Shown in pieces: positions 4,958 to 5,341 of a DNA stretch of 5,341 nt (position 1 is its first letter; each line of letters opens with the position of its first letter). The stretch is from Desulfuromusa sp. (lineage in GTDB: Bacteria; Desulfobacterota; Desulfuromonadia; Desulfuromonadales; Geopsychrobacteraceae). The position numbers were made by a program, and so were the translations under genes. The stretch is from assembly GCA_029934755.1 (NCBI GenBank), contig JAOZLQ010000103.1, positions 2,952 through 8,292 on the forward strand. The letters run 5' to 3'. The notes beneath the pieces are model-generated. The model made no database searches. It was not told the origin of the DNA and saw nothing but the letters and a program-made list of their open reading frames with translations.

Positions 4958-5341
4958 TTAAATAATTGCTTTCATTCCTTCCATGGCCTCACGTAAAACC
5001 TCACCAACTTCTTCAACCAAGGTATTGCGAATCTCGTAATTGACTTCTACCAGCATCTGATTATCGACGCCGTTATCTTTCAGGTCGAGTCCTTTGCCGA
5101 TTACTGCAGTATCTACCTTATCCATAAAGTTTTTCAACAAAGGGACACAGTCGTGGGCAAACAAATAACAGCCATACTCGGCGGTATCAGAAATAACTTT
5201 GTTCATTTCATAGAGTTTTTTCGTGGCGATGACATTGGCAATCAGAGGCGTTTCGTGTAGCGACTCGTAGTATGCCGATTCTTCCTTGATTCCTGAAGCC
5301 ACCATGATATCAAAGGCCATCTCTACGCCAGCTTTCACCAT
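4958..5341 (-). CDS. ilvC: Ketol-acid reductoisomerase, class II, C-terminal part (5' end outside window)
   Basis: This enzyme converts 2-acetolactate (or 2-aceto-2-hydroxybutyrate) to the dihydroxy acid with NADPH and Mg2+, the second common step of valine, leucine and isoleucine synthesis in the cytoplasm. The visible 127 residues align from memory with the end of E. coli IlvC, starting near residue 364 of 491. The block EESAYYESLHETPLIAN (20-36) carries the metal-binding glutamates equivalent to E389 and E393 (here 26 and 30). ISDTAEYG (50-57) carries the serine equivalent to S414 (here 51), with identical spacing. This duplicated helical region identifies the long class II form rather than the roughly 330-residue class I. 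The Met at the very edge of the window is internal, not the start. The ORF ends MKAII-TAA, and the first minus-strand terminator is about 170 bases downstream. Confidence 0.95.
   Translation of the reverse strand: MVKAGVEMAFDIMVASGIKEESAYYESLHETPLIANVIATKKLYEMNKVISDTAEYGCYLFAHDCVPLLKNFMDKVDTAVIGKGLDLKDNGVDNQMLVEVNYEIRNTLVEEVGEVLREAMEGMKAII

Noticed and set aside
5339..5341. ATG at the window edge as the IlvC start
   Set aside because: The sequence MVKAGVE corresponds to an internal position near residue 364 of E. coli IlvC; the gene continues beyond the window.
1..5341. CRISPR array, tRNA, rRNA, insertion sequence or phage attachment site
   Set aside because: No regularly spaced repeats, tRNA cloverleaf or TTCGA-type T-arm context, terminal inverted repeats or transposase frames were seen in the intergenic regions.

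Overview
The window looks like a chromosomal segment of a moderately AT-rich Gram-negative bacterium. The evidence is a signal-peptide-bearing periplasmic binding protein with a TRAP transporter, a membrane chemoreceptor, a proteobacterial YajD-type HNH protein, a class II (long) ketol-acid reductoisomerase, and a perfect FNR-type palindrome. A facultative or anaerobic proteobacterium fits best, perhaps delta/Desulfuromonadota-like or gamma-like. The species cannot be read from the sequence by eye.

Layout: (1) 1-504, minus strand, is the N-terminal 168 residues of a chemoreceptor (two membrane segments, HAMP, start of the signalling helix), cut by the window edge. (2) 505-727 is a divergent intergenic region with a good sigma70 promoter for the TRAP operon, a weaker one for the chemoreceptor, and a 21-bp near-palindrome over the chemoreceptor's ribosome binding site and start codon. 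(3) 728-4352, plus strand, is a compact operon: dctP (binding protein), dctQ (small permease), dctM (large permease, ATGA overlap with dctQ), and a 268-residue integral membrane protein of unrecognised function that starts about 10 bases after dctM. (4) 4361-4744, minus strand, is a YajD-family HNH protein converging on the operon. (5) 4745-4957 is a dense regulatory interval: a bidirectional rho-independent hairpin, a second stem-loop, a 15-codon ORF with a strong Shine-Dalgarno, a perfect FNR-type site and a second perfect palindrome. (6) 4958-5341, minus strand, is the C-terminal 127 residues of IlvC, cut by the window edge.

How they work together: DctP would capture an organic acid (probably a carboxylate) in the periplasm and hand it to the DctQM permease, driven by an ion gradient. 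The chemoreceptor transcribed away from it may or may not respond to related compounds. The fourth operon protein appears to be built from two gaplessly alignable halves (residues about 6-76 and 157-227), and it is the most interesting uncharacterised protein here. The interval between ilvC and yajD could encode a separate short, oxygen- or redox-responsive transcript (a small RNA, or a mini-mRNA for a 15-residue peptide), and it is the most interesting non-coding part. Families were recognised by eye from motifs; no search was run.
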